A stretch of 64,000 nt of DNA, from positions 248,001 to 312,000 of the forward strand of contig NZ_JACDUS010000002.1 of the NCBI RefSeq assembly GCF_013761005.1. Direction: 5' to 3'. A program made the translations under genes and the position numbers. The DNA is from Desulfosalsimonas propionicica. Lineage in GTDB: Bacteria; Desulfobacterota; Desulfobacteria; Desulfobacterales; Desulfosalsimonadaceae. Within the stretch, counting starts at the first letter, position 1, and each line of letters opens with the position of its first letter. Positions 62,327 to 64,000 of the stretch are shown piece by piece. The notes below the pieces were generated by a model. That model did not search any database. It was not told the origin of the DNA and saw only the letters and a list, made by a program, of their open reading frames with translations.

Positions 62327-64000
62327 CTACTTTTCCTGTTCCTGCTGGCTGCGCAGTTCCTCGATGACCTTTTGGGAAATCTGGGCCGGGACCTCGTCAT
62401 AGTGGGAAAACTGCATGGAAAACATCCCGCGGCCGCCGGTCATGGAGCGAAGATCCGGCGCATAAGTGAGCACTTCGGCCTGGGGCACCAGTGCGCGCAC
62501 CACCTGGTTTTTGCCGCGGCTTTCCATGCCCAGCACCCGGCCGCGCCTGGAGTTTAAATCGCCCATGATATCGCCCATGTATTCCTCTGGGGTGATCACT
62601 TCCATTTCCATGATGGGCTCAAGCAGCACGGGATCGGCCTGCTCCATGGCCTTTTTGAAAGCCAGGGACCCGGCGATCTTAAAGGCCATTTCCGAGGAGT
62701 CCACGGAATGATATGAGCCGTCATCGACCTTTGCCTGGAAATCAATGCAGGGAAATCCGGCCAGAACGCCTTTTTGCGAGGCCTCGGCAATCCCTTTGTC
62801 CACTGCCGGAATATAGGTTTTGGGAATCACGCCGCCGACGATTTTGTCCACGAACTGGTAGCCTGAGCTTCGTTCCAGGGGTTCGAACTCCACCCAGCAG
62901 TCGCCGTACTGGCCGTGGCCGCCGGATTGTTTCTTGTGCTTGCCCTGGACCCGGACTTTTTTGCGAAAGGTTTCCTTGTAGGGCACCTTGGGAATATTGA
63001 GATTGACCTCCACATTGTACTTGCGCCGGAGCTTTTCCACCGTGGTTTCGATGTGCACCTGGCCCTGGCCGGTGAGCAGGGTCTGGCGGGTTTCATCGTT
63101 TCGCTCCAGGCGCAGGCCCGGGTCTTCCTCGATGAGCTTGGTCAGCGAGGAGTAGATCTTGTCCTCATCTCCCTTGGATTTAGGGGAAATGGCAAAGGAC
63201 ACCACGCCGCGCAGGGGTTCAGCGGGCTTGTATTCAATGGGTTTGTCCGGGGCGCACAGGGTGTTTCCGGTAACGGTTTCCTTTAGCTTGGCCACGGCCA
63301 CGATATCTCCGGGGCCAGCGCCCTCCAGGGGTTTCTGCTCTTTTCCCTGGATCTGGAGAAGCTGGTTGTAGCGTTCCTTGGTGTCCTTTGTGGCGTTGAA
63401 AAATGTGCCGTCGCCGCCGAGTTTTCCGGAAAAAACCCGGAAAATGTTGAGGCGGCCGGCATAGGGGTCGGCCACGGTTTTAAACACCAGTGCGGAAAAA
63501 GGGGCGTCCGGAGACGGTTCCCGGGATTCCTCGTTTTCCGTGCCCGGAACATATCCGGTCTTCGGCCCCCGGTCCGCCGGGCAGGGCAGGGCGTCTGCCA
63601 TGAGCCCGGCGACCAGGTCCACGCCGATATTTAAGGTGGCAGATCCGCACATCACCGGAACAAAGGCTTTTTCCAGGGTTCCTTTACGCAGGGCGGCCAG
63701 AATTTCTTCGTCTGAAAGGGTTTCGCCTTCCAGGTATTTTTCCACCAGTTCGTCATCGGCTTCCGCGATGTTTTCAATCAGGACCTCGCGCTCGGCCTCG
63801 GCGGTTTCCTGCATGTCTGCGGGAATGTCTGTGCCCTTTGCCTTGCCGTCTTCGTAAACCCAGGCCTTCATGTTGACCAGGTCCACCACACCCTTGAAAT
63901 CGGCTTCCTGACCGATGGGCAGCTGCAGAATAATGGGCTTGGGAGAGAAAATTTCAACCGCGTCATTGAAAGCCTTGGAAAAATCCGCCCGCTCCCGGTC
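62327..64000 (-). CDS. Elongation factor G paralogue, N-terminal part outside the window
   Basis: C-terminal 557 residues of an EF-G-like translocation GTPase; the frame is open to the right edge. Domains II (ADPYAGRLNIFRVFSGKLG), III, IV (SGGHGQYGDCWVEFEP) and V (ITPEEYMGDIMGDLNSRRG) are in order. Divergence from canonical FusA, including the loop region near NATKDTKERYNQLL, suggests a FusA2-type paralogue. Ends with a Gln/Glu-rich tail. The GTP-binding domain is not visible. Confidence 0.92.
   Translation of the reverse strand, partial: DRERADFSKAFNDAVEIFSPKPIILQLPIGQEADFKGVVDLVNMKAWVYEDGKAKGTDIPADMQETAEAEREVLIENIAEADDELVEKYLEGETLSDEEILAALRKGTLEKAFVPVMCGSATLNIGVDLVAGLMADALPCPADRGPKTGYVPGTENEESREPSPDAPFSALVFKTVADPYAGRLNIFRVFSGKLGGDGTFFNATKDTKERYNQLLQIQGKEQKPLEGAGPGDIVAVAKLKETVTGNTLCAPDKPIEYKPAEPLRGVVSFAISPKSKGDEDKIYSSLTKLIEEDPGLRLERNDETRQTLLTGQGQVHIETTVEKLRRKYNVEVNLNIPKVPYKETFRKKVRVQGKHKKQSGGHGQYGDCWVEFEPLERSSGYQFVDKIVGGVIPKTYIPAVDKGIAEASQKGVLAGFPCIDFQAKVDDGSYHSVDSSEMAFKIAGSLAFKKAMEQADPVLLEPIMEMEVITPEEYMGDIMGDLNSRRGRVLGMESRGKNQVVRALVPQAEVLTYAPDLRSMTGGRGMFSMQFSHYDEVPAQISQKVIEELRSQQEQEK

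Overview
The window looks like a chromosomal stretch from a Gram-negative, GC-rich member of the Desulfobacterota (Desulfobacterales-like). The signs are a selenoprotein in the IscA/HesB family, an archaeal-type entrance to the shikimate pathway, a MiaB / bifunctional-nuclease / DUF4911 neighbourhood, pyruvate phosphate dikinase, outer-membrane TonB-dependent uptake under a cobalamin riboswitch, and a type IV pilus locus with sigma-54-type promoters. This assignment is inferred from gene content; no 16S or other marker RNA and no tRNA was seen. Almost all of the window is housekeeping sequence on both strands. No prophage, insertion sequence or CRISPR array was found.

Layout. 1-4 kb: the 3' part of lepA, one copy of a 121-bp MITE-like palindromic repeat, ndk, an IscA-like selenoprotein with an in-frame UGA, an HU gene and a prepilin peptidase. 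4.3-12 kb: lon and tsaB, then, behind a full-consensus sigma-70 promoter, psd, an isopropylmalate/isocitrate-type dehydrogenase, greA, rpoZ, a ttcA-like gene and folE2. 12-24.6 kb: dacB and dtd (minus strand), then ileS-lspA-lgt-holA and a gene fusing an MrfA-type helicase to an MrfB-type exonuclease; then a TetR gene, RNase Z and an unknown gene. 24.7-28.7 kb: recJ, DUF4911, miaB, bifunctional nuclease. 28.7-34.9 kb: an aromatic biosynthesis operon (ADTH synthase, DHQ synthase II, aroE, aroA, aroK, aroC). It is preceded by a Tyr/Phe/Trp-rich leader peptide with mutually exclusive hairpins, a classical attenuator. 34.8-41.6 kb: a giant AsmA/DUF748 protein, a broken hicB and ppdK (all minus strand).

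42-53.5 kb is the type IV pilus region: major pilin under a sigma-54-type promoter, an ABC transporter pair plus a TPR-like membrane protein, then minor pilins (FimT, PilW, PilV, PilX types), a PilY1 adhesin with two inserted golvesin-like domains, and two small exported proteins. The minor pilin operon also has a sigma-54-like promoter. The prepilin peptidase at 3.3-4.1 kb should process all of these pilins. 53.5-64 kb holds rsmG, a cobalamin riboswitch with terminator and a BtuB-like receptor, a candidate structured RNA, a toxin-antitoxin pair, xerD, an Xaa-Pro peptidase, a ParA-like ATPase, two proteins of unknown role, the second copy of the 121-bp repeat, and the C-terminal part of an EF-G paralogue.

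The strongest candidates for something undescribed are the aromatic leader-peptide attenuator (28975-29128), the MrfA-MrfB fusion (19357-22254), the branched RNA-like structure at 56976-57076, and the paired sigma-54 control of pilin and minor pilins. Motif matches, pairings and repeat comparisons were made by eye; no folding program or database was run.
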